A DNA stretch of 64,000 nt from Alicyclobacillus tolerans (GCF_021739485.1 NZ_JAJFNK010000022.1:1-64000), one strand, 5' to 3'. Shown: positions 7,530-18,606, numbered from the stretch's first letter. Notes: generated by a model from the sequence alone, not told the origin. Made by a program: numbers and translations.

Positions 7530-9824
7530 TCAACCCAACTGCTGCTCCGATGCGACCTGCTGAGTAGCGGGGACTTCCATGACATCCGGCAACGCTTGTT
7601 TGTAAGCGTCCGCAATGGTCTGAACGGGCAAAGTCAGCCAACTGTCGCCGTTTGACACCTCGACGGTCAACTCCTGCCCTCCTGTGACGCCAATTTCCAT
7701 GGCTGGTAAACCTCGCGTTTGTGCGAATTCCAACACGCGGGCTGCATCGTCGGTCCCGACTTCGATCAGTACCCGGCTTTGCGCCTCCGAAAACAGCATA
7801 CCCGCTCGAAACGCCGGTTCGTTCACCGTCGAATCCTGTAAGGACAAACTTGCAGCCGGGAGCCGCACTCGCGCGCCCATTTCTCCGCCGATGCACATTT
7901 CTGCCAACGCAACCGCGATGCCGCCGTCGCTGACGTCGTGCGCCGAACGGATTGCGTGTTGGCGGATTAAGCGATACAGCACATCCTGCAGCTTCTTTTC
8001 CTCGCTGAGTTCAAAACGCGGGGCATCCCCTGCAGCCTGGCCGGCTAACATCTCCAAATACAGCGACCCGTCCAGAGAAGGATCCATCTCGCCAAGCAAA
8101 ATTACGGTCGATCCCGTTTGTCGGAACGAATTCGGCGTGACATAGCGGAGGTCTTCGATGACGCCGACAGCGCCCACCACAGGTGTCGGGAAGATGTCCG
8201 TGCCTTGGCTCTCGTTGTACAAACTGACGTTTCCGCTCACAACCGGAGCATCGAGTGCTAGACACGCTTCGCTCATGCCTTCAATGGCCTCGGCCAGTTG
8301 ATACATGACCGCTGGTTTTTCCGGATTCCCGAAGTTCAAGCAATCGGTAATGCCGAGCGGTTTGCCTCCGCTGCAGACGATGTTGCGAGCAGCTTCTGCG
8401 ACCGCAATGGCACCCCCGCGCCGAGGATTGAGGTAAACGTAACGCCCGTTTCCGTCTGTAACCAAAGAGACGGCTTTCTTTGTTCCAGGGACCAGCACAA
8501 TGGCACTGTCGCTGCCCGGTCCAACGTAGGTCGAAGCCCGGACGCTGGTATCGTACTGTTGGTAAATCCAGCGCTTGTCGGCAATCGTAGGATGCGCCAA
8601 CAGCCGCAGCAGTGCGTCTGCAGGCTCTTCCTCAACGGCCGGCACGGCAACGTTCAAACCCGGCTGCTGGTACAAGGAGATGACAGGTCGTTCGTAGACT
8701 GGGGCTTCGTCCACCAAGGCCTCGACGGGGACTTCCGCGACCACTTCGCCGCCAAAGCGCAAGCGCAGCATTCCATCGTCTGTCACACGTCCGATTTCGC
8801 CAATCTCTAAGCCCCATTTTTTCAGAATGTCGAAGGCGACTTGCTCTTTGCCTTTTTCCATGACCACCAACATCCGTTCCTGGGACTCGGACAGCATCAT
8901 TTCGTAGGGAGTCATCCCAGTTTCGCGCACGGGTACGTGGTCCAAGTCCAGCTCCAGGCCGCCGCCGGCGCGACTGGCCATTTCTGCCGAGGACGAGGTC
9001 AGTCCGGCCGCTCCCATGTCTTGAATACCGACTACAGCTCCGGTCGCCATCAGTTCCAGACACGCCTCCATCAAGAGTTTGCCGAGAAACGGATCGCCCA
9101 CCTGCACCGCAGAGCGCTCCTTTTCGTTCGGGTCCTCTGCCGATGCAAAAGTCGCGCCGTGAATCCCGTCGCGTCCGGTGCGCGAACCGACGACAAACAC
9201 CGGGTTGCCGACTCCGGAAGCCACACCCTTGACGATGTTTTCGGCCGGCAGGACCCCAACGCACATGGCGTTGACCAGCGGGTTGTATTGGTACGACGGG
9301 TCAAACACAGCTTCCCCGCCGACAGTCGGAATACCGACGCAGTTGCCGTATCCGCCAATGCCTGCGACGACGTTGCTGAACAAGTAGCGCGTGTGGGCAT
9401 CGTCGAGGTCGCCAAACCGCAAGCTGTTTAGAAAGGCAATGGGGCGAGCCCCCATCGTAAACACGTCGCGCAAAATGCCGCCTACCCCTGTGGCTGCACC
9501 CTGGTAAGGCTCTACCGCAGACGGGTGGTTGTGGCTTTCCATTTTAAAAGCGATACCGATGCCGTCGCCGATGTCGACCACGCCGGCATTTTCACCCGGC
9601 CCTTGGAGCACCTGCGGACCGGTAGTCGGAAACTTTCGCAGGTGGGCTTTTGAACTCTTATAGCTGCAGTGCTCTGACCAAAGCACACCAAACAACCCAG
9701 CTTCGACGTAATTGGGAAGGCGTCCCATGCGCTCTAGAACGCGGTCGTATTCCGCATCGGTCAGGCCCAGTTGCCGGTAGAGTTTTTCACTTTGAATCTG
9801 GTTGGGCGTCGGATCAGCGCGCAT
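7530..9824 (-). CDS. purL: FGAM synthase, synthetase subunit
   Basis: Small-type PurL of Gram-positives, acting with PurS and PurQ to amidate FGAR. 764 residues from ATG 9824 (GAGGAGGG upstream); this ATG lies within the last codons of purQ, an 11-base overlap. Motifs: [12 protein letters not shown] near the N-terminus, [35 protein letters not shown] and [14 protein letters not shown]. The ATP-binding halves are both complete. Confidence 0.97.
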   Translation of the reverse strand: MRADPTPNQIQSEKLYRQLGLTDAEYDRVLERMGRLPNYVEAGLFGVLWSEHCSYKSSKAHLRKFPTTGPQVLQGPGENAGVVDIGDGIGIAFKMESHNHPSAVEPYQGAATGVGGILRDVFTMGARPIAFLNSLRFGDLDDAHTRYLFSNVVAGIGGYGNCVGIPTVGGEAVFDPSYQYNPLVNAMCVGVLPAENIVKGVASGVGNPVFVVGSRTGRDGIHGATFASAEDPNEKERSAVQVGDPFLGKLLMEACLELMATGAVVGIQDMGAAGLTSSSAEMASRAGGGLELDLDHVPVRETGMTPYEMMLSESQERMLVVMEKGKEQVAFDILKKWGLEIGEIGRVTDDGMLRLRFGGEVVAEVPVEALVDEAPVYERPVISLYQQPGLNVAVPAVEEEPADALLRLLAHPTIADKRWIYQQYDTSVRASTYVGPGSDSAIVLVPGTKKAVSLVTDGNGRYVYLNPRRGGAIAVAEAARNIVCSGGKPLGITDCLNFGNPEKPAVMYQLAEAIEGMSEACLALDAPVVSGNVSLYNESQGTDIFPTPVVGAVGVIEDLRYVTPNSFRQTGSTVILLGEMDPSLDGSLYLEMLAGQAAGDAPRFELSEEKKLQDVLYRLIRQHAIRSAHDVSDGGIAVALAEMCIGGEMGARVRLPAASLSLQDSTVNEPAFRAGMLFSEAQSRVLIEVGTDDAARVLEFAQTRGLPAMEIGVTGGQELTVEVSNGDSWLTLPVQTIADAYKQALPDVMEVPATQQVASEQQLG

Positions 9825-10491
9825 AAACACCCTCCTCGACGGTCCTGTGAATGGACTCAAACATCTTGATGCCGTCGCTCGACCCCATCCAAGCGGCTAC
9901 GGCCCGTTCGGGGTGAGGCATCATGCCTAAGACGTTGCCGCGTTCGTTGATGACCCCGGCAATGCCTCGAACGGACCCGTTTGGATCGCCGACGTAAGTG
10001 AAAGCGACGCGCTGCTTTGCCTCGAGGCGGTCTAACAGCTCATCGTCCGCAAAATACCGGCCTTCTCCGTGAGCGATGGGAACGCGAATGACCTCGCCCA
10101 ATTGATATGCCGAGGTAAAAGATGAGGTATTATTCCGGACGGTGAGTTCTACCATTTCACAGCGAAACTGCAGGTGGTTGTTGCGCAACAAGGCTCCTGG
10201 AAGCAGTCCCGCTTCGGTCAAGACCTGAAACCCGTTGCAGATGCCAAGCACAAATTTGCCTTTGTCTGCCGCTTGTGTAACGGCGTTCATGACCGGTGAA
10301 AACCGGGCAATAGCGCCGCTGCGCAGGTAGTCTCCGTACGAAAAACCGCCTGGCAGAACAATGGCGTCGTAATTCGATAAGTCGGCTTCTTGGTGCCATA
10401 CCAAATCCACCGGGTCGCCGATGGCGCGAATGGCGTTGGCCGCGTCTTCGTCACAGTTCGATCCGGGAAAGACCACCACAGCCCACTTCAT
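9814..10491 (-). CDS. purQ: FGAM synthase, glutaminase subunit
   Basis: Class I glutamine amidotransferase that supplies ammonia to PurL. 225 residues. Nucleophile Cys in [11 protein letters not shown], catalytic His/Glu in [12 protein letters not shown] 10491 overlaps the purS stop as ATGA, so it is translationally coupled to purS. Confidence 0.97.
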   Translation of the reverse strand: MKWAVVVFPGSNCDEDAANAIRAIGDPVDLVWHQEADLSNYDAIVLPGGFSYGDYLRSGAIARFSPVMNAVTQAADKGKFVLGICNGFQVLTEAGLLPGALLRNNHLQFRCEMVELTVRNNTSSFTSAYQLGEVIRVPIAHGEGRYFADDELLDRLEAKQRVAFTYVGDPNGSVRGIAGVINERGNVLGMMPHPERAVAAWMGSSDGIKMFESIHRTVEEGVYAR

Positions 10492-10757
10492 ACGGATGCC
10501 CCCGCTTCCGCAGGGACCATGGTATAGGCGTATGTCTCCATCACTGGGTTGCACAGCACGGCATCACAGGCCGCCTTTACTTTCTCGTCCGCTTCTTCCT
10601 TGCTGGCGGCTTCTATCCGAAGCTGCATGTACTTCCCAATTCGCACCTGATCAAATCCCTGGTAACCCAAAGTAGTCAATGCGTGTTCAACGGCGTTGCC
10701 TTGGGGGTCAAATACACTCGGCTTCAACCACACCTGAACCTCTACGTTCCACTGCAC
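10488..10757 (-). CDS. purS: FGAM synthase, PurS subunit
   Basis: 89-residue bridging subunit of the PurLQS complex; the C-terminal half of the sequence ([20 protein letters not shown]) is typical. GTG start at 10757 shares a base with the purC TAG stop and has GGGAGGTG upstream. Confidence 0.95.
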   Translation of the reverse strand: MQWNVEVQVWLKPSVFDPQGNAVEHALTTLGYQGFDQVRIGKYMQLRIEAASKEEADEKVKAACDAVLCNPVMETYAYTMVPAEAGASV

Positions 10758-11476
10758 TATTTCGCACCTCCCGTAACGCGTTGCATCATTTCCGCATAGG
10801 CTTCTTCAACGCCGCCAAGGTCGCGGCGGAAACGGTCTTTGTCGAGTTTGTCACCGGTTGTGCTGTCCCAGAAGCGGCACGTGTCCGGGGAAATTTCGTC
10901 CGCCAAAAGGACGCGGCCGGTTTTATCCAAACCGAATTCGATTTTAAAGTCGACCAGCGTTACCTGGCGCGCTAACAAAAACTCTTTGAGAATCGAGTTG
11001 ACCTTGAGCGCCAGTGCCTTGATCTCATCGCGTTGAGCGGCAGTAGCCAATCCCAGCACCTCAACGTGATCGTCCGTGATGAGCGGATCGCCGAGTTCAT
11101 CGTTCTTGTAGTAGAATTCGACAATGGGTCGGGAAAGCTCCATGCCTTCTTCCAGTCCCAAACGTTTGGCCATGCTTCCGGCCACGAGGTTCCGGACGAC
11201 CACTTCGACGGGAACAATGGTTACGGCGCGGACCAAGGTTTCGCGGTCGGAAAGCGTCTCGACGAAATGAGTCGGGATTCCGTTCTGTTCGAGTATCTCA
11301 AAGAAGATGTTGCTCATTTTGTTGTTGACAACGCCCTTGCCGTAAATGGAGCCGCGCTTGACGCCGTTAAACGCTGTCGCGTCGTCTTTGTAATCTACGA
11401 TGTAGTAGTCTGGAGTCTCCGTCGCAAAGACCTTTTTGGCTTTTCCTTCATACAACTGCTTCCCTTTCACCGCCAC
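10757..11476 (-). CDS. purC: SAICAR synthetase
   Basis: Joins aspartate to CAIR. 239 residues from GTG 11476, preceded by CGAGGAG; the longer upstream reading lacks family similarity. Motifs: [32 protein letters not shown] and [14 protein letters not shown]. Separated from purB by about 80 bp. Confidence 0.97.
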   Translation of the reverse strand: MAVKGKQLYEGKAKKVFATETPDYYIVDYKDDATAFNGVKRGSIYGKGVVNNKMSNIFFEILEQNGIPTHFVETLSDRETLVRAVTIVPVEVVVRNLVAGSMAKRLGLEEGMELSRPIVEFYYKNDELGDPLITDDHVEVLGLATAAQRDEIKALALKVNSILKEFLLARQVTLVDFKIEFGLDKTGRVLLADEISPDTCRFWDSTTGDKLDKDRFRRDLGGVEEAYAEMMQRVTGGAK

Positions 11477-11555
11477 AAGCCGCCATCTCCTCGTTTGTTG
11501 TGCTTTCCGTCTCAAAGCCAAAGACTGTTTCAGCCGGTCAAACCCCGTGTCAAGC

Positions 11556-12848
11556 TTAAAGACCGAGCCGCGAGAATATCGTGTCTACGTGCTTGATGTG
11601 CCACGAAGGGTCGAAGCACTGGCGAAGTTCTTCTTCGCTCAGTTTCTCTCGCACCAGCGGCGCCTCCTGAATCAGGTCGTAAAACTGCCGCCCTTCCTCC
11701 CAGGCTTGCATGGCACGCGGCTGCACGGTATCGTACGCTTCTTCACGGGCCACACCCTTGTCGATCAACGCGGTCAACACCCTCTGGGAGAACGTTAGGC
11801 CGTAGGTTCTCTGCATGTTGCGCTGCATGTTTTCTGGATATACCCGCAAATCGCGAAGGATTCGGTTCATCCGGTTGAGCATATAGTCAATCAAAATCGT
11901 CGCATCGGGAATGACAATTCGCTCTACGGACGAGTGGCTGATGTCCCGTTCGTGCCATAGCACGACGTCTTCCAAAGCAGGCACGACGAACCCGCGCAAC
12001 ACTCGAGATAAACCGCTGATTTGTTCGCACGATACCGGATTGCGTTTATGCGGCATGGCCGATGAGCCCTTTTGTCCCTGATAAAACGGCTCCTCGACTT
12101 CGCGGACCTCTGATTTTTGCAGAGCGCGAATTTCGGTCGCAACCTTGTCCAACGTCGTTCCAAGCAGGCTGATGGTGAACAAGAACTCCGCATGCCGATC
12201 GCGTTGCAGCGTCTGCGTGCTAATTGGCGACGGCTTAAGTCCCAGCTGTTCGCAGACGTAGCGTTCGACTTCCGGGTCGACATTCGCATACGTCCCCACT
12301 GCCCCGGAAATTTTCCCGTAGCGCATCCGCTCGCTCGCCGCATCAAACCGCTCCAGGTCACGGAGCAACTCCGCGTACCACAATGCCACTTTCAACCCGA
12401 AAGTCGTAGGTTCCGCGTGAACCCCGTGTGTCCGGCCCATCATGACGGTGTACTTGTGCTTTTGGGCCAAACCCTTCACGGTTTCCAAAAGCTGCTCCAC
12501 ATCGGCCCGAATCAGAGCCACTGCTTTCTGGATTTGCGCCGACAAGGCGGTGTCGACGACGTCCGTTGAAGTCAAACCGTAGTGCACCCATTTGCGCTCA
12601 GGGCCCAGCGACTCGGAAACGTTGCGCGTAAATGCAACCACGTCGTGCCGGGTTTGCTGTTCTATTTCCAAAACGCGATCGACGTTAAAAGACGCCCGCT
12701 CTCGGACTGTAGCGGCGTCTTCTGCAGGAATAACTCCGAGTTTTGCCCACGCTTCACAGGAAAGGATCTCGACTTGAAGCCACCAGTGATAGCGCTGCTC
12801 CAGAGTCCATAGTGAGGCCATCTCAGGCCGGGAATAACGATCGATCAA
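11556..12848 (-). CDS. purB: Adenylosuccinate lyase
   Basis: Fumarase-superfamily enzyme acting twice in purine synthesis (SAICAR to AICAR and adenylosuccinate to AMP). 430 residues from a TTG at 12848, placed eight bases after GAAGGAGG and giving the family N-terminus [14 protein letters not shown]. Signature [11 protein letters not shown] with catalytic Ser is intact; [13 protein letters not shown] carries the other active-site segment. First gene of the pur operon here, directly behind promoter 12882-12911. Confidence 0.97.
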   Translation of the reverse strand: MIDRYSRPEMASLWTLEQRYHWWLQVEILSCEAWAKLGVIPAEDAATVRERASFNVDRVLEIEQQTRHDVVAFTRNVSESLGPERKWVHYGLTSTDVVDTALSAQIQKAVALIRADVEQLLETVKGLAQKHKYTVMMGRTHGVHAEPTTFGLKVALWYAELLRDLERFDAASERMRYGKISGAVGTYANVDPEVERYVCEQLGLKPSPISTQTLQRDRHAEFLFTISLLGTTLDKVATEIRALQKSEVREVEEPFYQGQKGSSAMPHKRNPVSCEQISGLSRVLRGFVVPALEDVVLWHERDISHSSVERIVIPDATILIDYMLNRMNRILRDLRVYPENMQRNMQRTYGLTFSQRVLTALIDKGVAREEAYDTVQPRAMQAWEEGRQFYDLIQEAPLVREKLSEEELRQCFDPSWHIKHVDTIFSRLGL

Positions 12849-12881
12849 CGGGTTAGCCTCCTTCTCAACCAATACGGGTTT

Positions 12882-12911
12882 AGTGTAAACCGCCTAGCAA
12901 AAACCTGTCAA
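12882..12911 (-). promoter_or_regulatory. sigmaA promoter of the pur operon
   Basis: Minus strand TTGACA (12906-12911), 18-bp spacer, TACACT (12882-12887). Transcription would begin near 12875, leaving a leader of under 30 bases before the purB TTG, too short for a purine riboswitch. The PurR-type boxes lie immediately upstream of the -35. Confidence 0.8.
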
Positions 12912-12915
12912 CGGA

Positions 12916-12972
12916 AAATCCGAACATTTTATCCGCGGTGGAGTTCAACGTTCGTTTAATAACGCGAACGTT
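12916..12972. promoter_or_regulatory. PurR-type operator (PurBoxes) upstream of purB
   Basis: AAATCCGAACATT at 12916-12928 matches the Bacillus PurBox consensus AWWWCCGAACWWT at every position. An inverted, weaker partner containing GTTCG lies at 12947-12959 (about 10 of 13 positions), 18 bp away, close to the spacing of paired PurBoxes. A third GCGAAC element forms a perfect 8-bp inverted repeat with it (AACGTTCG at 12947-12954 and CGAACGTT at 12965-12972). A purR gene is not in the window. Confidence 0.75.
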
Positions 12973-13022
12973 TATCCACTAACTTGATATCCAGCAGGCT
13001 AATTGTCCTTTTCAGGCAGTCG

Positions 13023-14387
13023 CTACACGAACCAGCCATACCTCCAGACGGCAAGAACCACGATAATCCACATCAACCAGTGGATTTTGGTGTGCGGTTT
13101 GCCAAACAACCGCAAGGCCAAATTAAGAATCACAAAAAACGTAAAGCCCACTGCGATGCCATTCGAGATGCTGTAAGTCAAAGGCATTGAAATGATGGTC
13201 AGAAAGGCTGGGATGGCCAAGCCTGTTTGATCCCACTCGATGTTCTTTACGGCACTCATCATCAAGACGCCAACCAGAATCAAAGCCGGAGCTGTCGCTT
13301 GGTCCGGGATGATGCTGGCCAAAGGCCATAAGAACAAAGACAACAAGAATAAAATGCCCGTCGTCACCGCGGTCAACCCCGTTCGGCCGCCTGCCGCAAT
13401 GCCCGAACCACTTTCTACAAACGCGGTGATGGTGCTTGTCCCAAGCAAGGCGCCAAAGCTCACGCCGAAAGCGTCGACCAGCATAGCCCGACCAAGACGG
13501 CGCTGCCCTTCTTCGCCTTCGAGCAGCCCTGCCTTGTTCGCAGTGCCAACCAAAGTCCCAAACGTGTCGAACAACTCGACAAACGTAAATGTGAACAGTG
13601 CGCTGACGAGTCCGTAATGAAACACCCCTGTCAGACTCAGCGACCCGACTTCGAGGTGAGAGAAATCGGGTAAAAAGGAGGCATGGTGCAGGCCAGACAA
13701 ATCCGTAACCTTCATCGGGATGCCAATGAGCGTGGTTGCGATAATCCCGATCAGAATGGCGCCAGGAACCTCAAGCGCGAACAAAACGGCGATGATCAAC
13801 AACCCAAGAATCGTGAGCAGTGTGGTGGGACTGCTCAAGGAACCGAGCATGGGCTGCCAGGAAAAGTTGTCTATGTATGCTCCTGGGGTGTACTTACCTG
13901 TCGCAATCCCGACGTACTGCATGTTCATCAAGTCGCCCGTTTTGAAACCAATGATGGTGATGAACAAGCCAATGCCTACGGTGATGGCCAGTTTGAGACT
14001 GTCCGGGACGGCCACCACCAAAAGTTGACGAATCTTAGTGACCGTCAGAATGATAAAGACGATGCCCGAAATGAACACGGCACCCAGACCTGTTTGCCAG
14101 GAGACTTGTCCTCCGTGCGCAGCAGCCACGACCGCAAAATACGCATTCAACCCCATGCCAGGGGCCAATGCGATAGGGTAGTTCACAAACAAGCCCATGA
14201 TGAGCGTAATGACACCGGCTCCCACACAGGTCGCAAAAAACACGGCGTTCTTGTCCATTCCCGTGCCGCTGAGAATCGACGGATTGACAAACAGGATATA
14301 CGCCATGGTCATAAACGTCGTCAATCCAGCAACGACTTCGCGGCCAAAGGTGGTGTTAAATCTTCTCAGGTGAAAGATCGTTTCCAA
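13023..14387 (-). CDS. pbuG: Hypoxanthine/guanine permease, AzgA/PbuG family
   Basis: Nucleobase importer with 12-14 membrane segments, 454 residues. The N-terminus (FGREVVAGLTTFMTMAYILFVNP), the LAPGMGLNAYF loop and GIAAGGRTGLTAV are typical of the AzgA-like branch of purine permeases. TTG start at 14387 after GGAGGGG. It follows guaA by 26 bp, so both genes are likely read from the guanine-riboswitch promoter at 16306-16334. Exact substrate (guanine, hypoxanthine or adenine) is inferred only from family and context. Confidence 0.88.
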   Translation of the reverse strand: METIFHLRRFNTTFGREVVAGLTTFMTMAYILFVNPSILSGTGMDKNAVFFATCVGAGVITLIMGLFVNYPIALAPGMGLNAYFAVVAAAHGGQVSWQTGLGAVFISGIVFIILTVTKIRQLLVVAVPDSLKLAITVGIGLFITIIGFKTGDLMNMQYVGIATGKYTPGAYIDNFSWQPMLGSLSSPTTLLTILGLLIIAVLFALEVPGAILIGIIATTLIGIPMKVTDLSGLHHASFLPDFSHLEVGSLSLTGVFHYGLVSALFTFTFVELFDTFGTLVGTANKAGLLEGEEGQRRLGRAMLVDAFGVSFGALLGTSTITAFVESGSGIAAGGRTGLTAVTTGILFLLSLFLWPLASIIPDQATAPALILVGVLMMSAVKNIEWDQTGLAIPAFLTIISMPLTYSISNGIAVGFTFFVILNLALRLFGKPHTKIHWLMWIIVVLAVWRYGWFV

Positions 14388-14412
14388 TCCAATCCCCTCC
14401 GTCAGGTATCCC

Positions 14413-15960
14413 CTATTCCCATTCGATCGTCGCCGGAGGCTTCGAGGTAATGTCGTAAACCACCCGGTTGACGTCTGGGACTTCGTTCACGATACGCGTT
14501 GAAATTTTCTCTAGAACGTCGTAAGGAATTCTCGCCCAATCGGCCGTCATTCCATCTTGTGACACGACGCCGCGGATCGCGATGGTGTGCGCGTAGGTGC
14601 GTTCATCCCCCATGACACCGACGCTGCGAAGCCCTGTTAACACCGTGAAGTACTGCCAAATCTCCCGCTCCAAACCGGCATGAGCTACCTCTTCCCGCAA
14701 GACGGCATCCGACTCCCGCACAATCTCCAGTTTTTCGCGGGTAACGTCGCCCAAGATGCGAATGGCAAGACCTGGCCCCGGAAACGGTTGACGCCAAACC
14801 AACGCAGGCGGAAGGCCCAACGCCTCGCCGAGCGCCCGAACCTCGTCCTTAAACAAGCTTTTAAGAGGCTCGACAATCCGGAACTTGACGTCTTCGGGCA
14901 AGCCGCCGACGTTATGGTGGGATTTAATCGTTGCCGCCGTGGCTGTGCCGCTTTCGATGATATCTGTGTAGAGCGTGCCTTGAACCAAAAAATCAAACGG
15001 TCCCAACCGCTCCGACTCCGCCTCAAATACGCGGATAAACTCTTCACCAATGATTTTGCGCTTGCGTTCAGGGTCAACCACCCCGTTCAGCTTGCCTAAA
15101 AAGCGCTCGGAGGCATCCACCCGAACAACCGAAATTCCCAACTGTTCTCCTAAAGAGGCCATGACCGCGTCGGATTCTCCTTTGCGGAGCAATCCGTGGT
15201 CGACAAACACGGCAGTCAATTGTTTACCGATCGCCCGGTGTACGAGGGCCGCAGCGACCGCGGAATCCACTCCGCCGGACAAGGCCACCAACGCGCGCGC
15301 CCCTTTGACTTCATCCCGAATCTGCTGGATAGAGTCGTCGATCAGGGAGTCCATCGTCCAGTCGCCTTGACAGTTGCAAACGGAGAATAAGAAATTCGAC
15401 AGCAACTCCGTGCCGTGTTCGCTGTGCCGTACTTCTGGATGAAACTGCACCGCGTACAATCCGCGGGATTCGTCGCTCATCGCGGCAATCGTCCCGGATG
15501 CCGTTTCCGCATCTTTGCGAAACCCCTTTGGAACTTCACGGACCGCATCGCTGTGGCTCATCCACACCCGGTGCTCGATGGGGATCCCGGCAAAAAGGCG
15601 CCCTGCCTCATCAGATACCCGCAAACCGGCCCTCCCGTATTCGCGAACCTCGCCGCGGTCTACTTTCGCTTCGTAGCGTTTGGCCATGAGCTGCATGCCA
15701 TAGCAAATTCCGAGAATGGGTACGCCGAGTTCGTAGATTGCCGGGTCGACTTGTGGAGCCCCCTCGCTAAACACGCTGTTGGGCCCTCCGCTAAACACCA
15801 CACCCCGGACGTTGCGCTGTTTCAATTCTGCTGCAGTCACGGTGTGTGGGAGCAGTTCGGAATACACGTGGAGTTCCCGGATTCTACGCGCAATAAGCTG
15901 GTTGTATTGTCCACCGAAATCCAGCACGACCACGAGTTCGTGATTGGCGTGATTGGACAT
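14413..15960 (-). CDS. guaA: GMP synthase (glutamine-hydrolysing)
   Basis: Converts XMP to GMP. 515 residues: class I amidotransferase domain (nucleophile Cys86 in [17 protein letters not shown]), ATP-pyrophosphatase domain with PP-loop ALSGGVDS, and the C-terminal dimerisation part ending ATIEWE. ATG 15960 has GGAGG eight bases upstream. Preceded by a guanine riboswitch and terminator, so expression should fall when guanine is abundant. Confidence 0.98.
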   Translation of the reverse strand: MSNHANHELVVVLDFGGQYNQLIARRIRELHVYSELLPHTVTAAELKQRNVRGVVFSGGPNSVFSEGAPQVDPAIYELGVPILGICYGMQLMAKRYEAKVDRGEVREYGRAGLRVSDEAGRLFAGIPIEHRVWMSHSDAVREVPKGFRKDAETASGTIAAMSDESRGLYAVQFHPEVRHSEHGTELLSNFLFSVCNCQGDWTMDSLIDDSIQQIRDEVKGARALVALSGGVDSAVAAALVHRAIGKQLTAVFVDHGLLRKGESDAVMASLGEQLGISVVRVDASERFLGKLNGVVDPERKRKIIGEEFIRVFEAESERLGPFDFLVQGTLYTDIIESGTATAATIKSHHNVGGLPEDVKFRIVEPLKSLFKDEVRALGEALGLPPALVWRQPFPGPGLAIRILGDVTREKLEIVRESDAVLREEVAHAGLEREIWQYFTVLTGLRSVGVMGDERTYAHTIAIRGVVSQDGMTADWARIPYDVLEKISTRIVNEVPDVNRVVYDITSKPPATIEWE

Positions 15961-16021
15961 GCCGCCTTCCTCCTTTCACATTGAGACGAACTGCGACTCG
16001 TTTCGACACACCCTGGGAAAA

Positions 16022-16100
16022 CAAAAAACAGCCTGAGCACCCCAATGGATTTTGTTAGGGTTCCCTCTAACAAAATCCGCATGCGAGGTTGTCAGGCTGT
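16022..16100 (-). terminator. Riboswitch-associated terminator with a nested hairpin
   Basis: Minus strand ACAGCCTGA (revcomp of 16092-16100) pairs with TCAGGCTGT (revcomp of 16028-16036), followed by a T tract at 16022-16028. The loop contains a second, nearly perfect long stem: GGATTTTGTTAG pairs with CTAACAAAATCC (16047-16078). It lies between the guanine aptamer and guaA and is the evident control point. Confidence 0.85.
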
Positions 16101-16223
16101 GTGGCTTAGATCGGGAACGTACGACCAAGTACCAGTACCGTGTTTCACCGTTTGCGCTTTTGCACGTGTCGACACCGTCTGCACCGTACAAGCGCTTCCC
16201 GACCTTCCCAAAGGTTTGACGAC

Positions 16224-16290
16224 CTCGTAGTCGGATGATTTACGGTCATCCGGTAGAGACTGCCAGGCCACATTCCCAGCGTTATACGAG
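16224..16290 (-). ncRNA. Guanine-class purine riboswitch aptamer
   Basis: Minus strand starts CTCGTATAAC and ends GACTACGAG, so the P1 stem CTCGTA/TACGAG is perfect. Core blocks match the purine aptamer: GGGAATGTGGCC, AGTCTCTACCGG, ACCGTAAAT, TCCGACTAC. The specificity base in GACTA is C, which selects guanine (or hypoxanthine) rather than adenine. About 125 bases separate the aptamer from the terminator, longer than usual; part of that spacer can form its own hairpin (GGTCGGGAA near 16200 with TTCCCGATC near 16115). Controls guaA and probably the permease. Confidence 0.96.
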
Positions 16291-16305
16291 CCCAAAAACA
16301 AAATC

Positions 16306-16334
16306 ATTCTACTGATGCATCCGAAAAGAGTCAA
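16306..16334 (-). promoter_or_regulatory. sigmaA promoter of the guaA transcript
   Basis: Minus strand TTGACT (16329-16334), 17-bp spacer, TAGAAT (16306-16311). Predicted start is about ten bases before the first base of the guanine aptamer. Confidence 0.8.
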
Positions 16335-16395
16335 CCACCAAGAGTAGAATGTAACGTACAAAAGTAGAATCCGGGCGTTCTTTGAAAATTGTTGT

Positions 16396-18606
16396 TCACA
16401 GCTTTTTTAACCACTTTTTCCAGCTGTCCTTGGCCGCCTTCACCTCGTCTTCCGTGAGCGGCCGTTTCCGATACCAGGCAGCTTCCGCAGTATGAACAAA
16501 GCGCACATTCAACTCGGAATCCCGCGCCGCATGGGAACCCGGCTTTGCAGTCCCGTCGTTGACAGCGAGGATCCCAGCCACTTCCCGGAGCGTTGCCGTG
16601 CGCCCCTCGAGACGGCCTTGTTTGTGCAAGCGCTTAATGACAAAACGCAAGGCCCGAGCCAGCGCCTGTGCCTGATTTCCGCGCCAAATTCGCACAGCGT
16701 TCAGGTTTCTCCGAAACACCGCGGCCAACACGATGAAAGCCGCCAAAAGCGCCAAGCCCAACCATTTGATTGCCGGCCAAACGGAGAAAACCGAAAAAGC
16801 GCTCCCGCTTAATTGCGGAGTTTTCGTTGGTTTGGGCTGGGGCGTATTCTTTGGCGTCACCGGCGGAACAGTACCGGATTGTGAGGCCTGCCCTTGCGCG
16901 AACGTCATGGAGAATCCGGGCGTCGGGTCAAACGGCACCCATCCAACTCCAGGGAAGTACACTTCCACCCAAGAGTGAGCGTCCGCGTTCGTCACAATGT
17001 ACCTTTGGCCTGGGCCGGTGTAATTGAAGTCCTGGCTCCCCTGCGTAAACCCCGTCACCCAGCGCGTCGGGACTCCCACGGTTCGCAGCATGACTGCCAT
17101 CGCCGAGGAAAAATTGTTGCAATAGCCTCGTTGGGTTTCAAACAGGAATTGAGCCACATAATCTTGGTTGCGTCCAGGCACGGGCACATCCGTAGTGGTG
17201 TACTGAAAGTTGTTCTTCAGATAACCTTCAATGCTTTCCACCTTTTTCAACTCTGTGGAGTCGTTGCGGGTCAGTTTTTGGGCGAGCGCGCCGACTTGTT
17301 TGGGCAAGGATGCAGGCAGCTGCAAGTACACCTGGGCAACTTGCGGCGGAATCCCTTGCTGGGCTGCGGCATTCGGGTGGCTCTCCAATTGAGTCAGCAC
17401 CTGAGTGGGGTCTTGAAGTTCACGACTGTCTACAGAGTACACTTGACCCGATTTCAGAAAGTCCGTGGCAAATAAGCTGTCACTGGCTTGGTTCAAGTAG
17501 TACAGCCCATTTCCCACACCGGAGCCAGTGACCTGTTGGATCGAGTACCCGCCGAAGATGACATTCGCGGAAAAATTTTTGGCTAAGACCGCGATCCGTT
17601 GCTTTACCACGTCGAACGGCAGGTTGGAAAAGTCTGTGTTGGTCCCTTGAGGAAGATTGGAACCGGATCCAACAGGAATGCGCACCATGTTGCTCTGTAC
17701 CCACCCCTTGCCCGTGTACGTCGAATACGACTGGCCGCGCAGGTAAGCCGCATCGTTCGTGACCACGCTGAACACCGGATCGTAGTTCATCAACAGCGAA
17801 CCACCTAAATGGCTGTTGTTGGATTCGTAGCCGATGACCTGCTGAACTTGCCCGTTTCCAGTTCCAGAAGCACCTGTTCCTGAACCCTGCCACCGCTGAA
17901 GCGGGTTCGCCCACACTGCCGGCTGTTTGGGGAGTACCACAGACAAGACCGTCACCCCTGCAACCAAGACCGCCATGGGAATGAAAAATCGAATCACGGA
18001 AGAACGGCGTTTGCTGCGAACCCCCAGGCGACTTTCAAGCGAATCGATTTCCGCAAAACGGGCAAGACCGAGAATGCATACAGAGGCAAGGAGGAGTTCT
18101 ACGATCGCCTGATTCGGGTGCACGTTTGTATTGGAATCCAAGACAGCCAACACGAGGACAGCCAAAACCGTATAAAACACAAACAGGCGCCTGCGCAGCA
18201 TGGTATAGCTGACTAGCCAGTACATCGCCGCGAGCAAGAACAAAAACAGGGTCGTTTGCAACGGATCGACCAAGACGTGGTTGACCAAGACGCTTTGCGC
18301 GTCAATGGCCCATTGCACCGCCATGTACTTGACAGCTGCAATCCAGGTTAGGTCTGGCGGTGTAAAGTAGTGCAGCATATAAACGACAATCGCAGCCAGC
18401 GCCAAGACCGCGCGAAAGACGCGGGAAGGCAGCAGCTGAATCAATGCCAAAGCTGCTAAAACAGGGATAAACGACGCGGCATTGACCAAGAGCTTTAATT
18501 CGACTAACACGGGCAAAAACACCCAAACCCATACGGCGCAGAGCAATGCCAGCAAGCCCCTGACCCACATCCGTACGCCGCGCGGAGAATCAACGATTGG
18601 AACCAA
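16396..18606 (-). CDS. Membrane-anchored transglutaminase-like protein (TgpA/YebA type)
   Basis: 736 residues from TTG 18606 (AAAGGGGG eight bases upstream). N-terminal third has about six membrane helices (residues 15-230), then an extracytoplasmic region and a transglutaminase-like domain with a full Cys-His-Asp triad: Cys495 in RGYCNNFSSAM, His544 in AHSWVEV, Asp560 in PFDPTPGF. A last helix (about 620-645) and a DUF4129-like tail follow. Last gene of the moxR-DUF58-transglutaminase operon, overlapping the DUF58 gene by 17 bases. The family is linked to cell-envelope processing; substrate unknown. Confidence 0.88.
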   Translation of the reverse strand: MVPIVDSPRGVRMWVRGLLALLCAVWVWVFLPVLVELKLLVNAASFIPVLAALALIQLLPSRVFRAVLALAAIVVYMLHYFTPPDLTWIAAVKYMAVQWAIDAQSVLVNHVLVDPLQTTLFLFLLAAMYWLVSYTMLRRRLFVFYTVLAVLVLAVLDSNTNVHPNQAIVELLLASVCILGLARFAEIDSLESRLGVRSKRRSSVIRFFIPMAVLVAGVTVLSVVLPKQPAVWANPLQRWQGSGTGASGTGNGQVQQVIGYESNNSHLGGSLLMNYDPVFSVVTNDAAYLRGQSYSTYTGKGWVQSNMVRIPVGSGSNLPQGTNTDFSNLPFDVVKQRIAVLAKNFSANVIFGGYSIQQVTGSGVGNGLYYLNQASDSLFATDFLKSGQVYSVDSRELQDPTQVLTQLESHPNAAAQQGIPPQVAQVYLQLPASLPKQVGALAQKLTRNDSTELKKVESIEGYLKNNFQYTTTDVPVPGRNQDYVAQFLFETQRGYCNNFSSAMAVMLRTVGVPTRWVTGFTQGSQDFNYTGPGQRYIVTNADAHSWVEVYFPGVGWVPFDPTPGFSMTFAQGQASQSGTVPPVTPKNTPQPKPTKTPQLSGSAFSVFSVWPAIKWLGLALLAAFIVLAAVFRRNLNAVRIWRGNQAQALARALRFVIKRLHKQGRLEGRTATLREVAGILAVNDGTAKPGSHAARDSELNVRFVHTAEAAWYRKRPLTEDEVKAAKDSWKKWLKKL

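Noticed and set aside
12849..13022. Purine riboswitch in the purB leader
   Set aside because: No aptamer motifs and the leader from the predicted promoter is under 30 bases.
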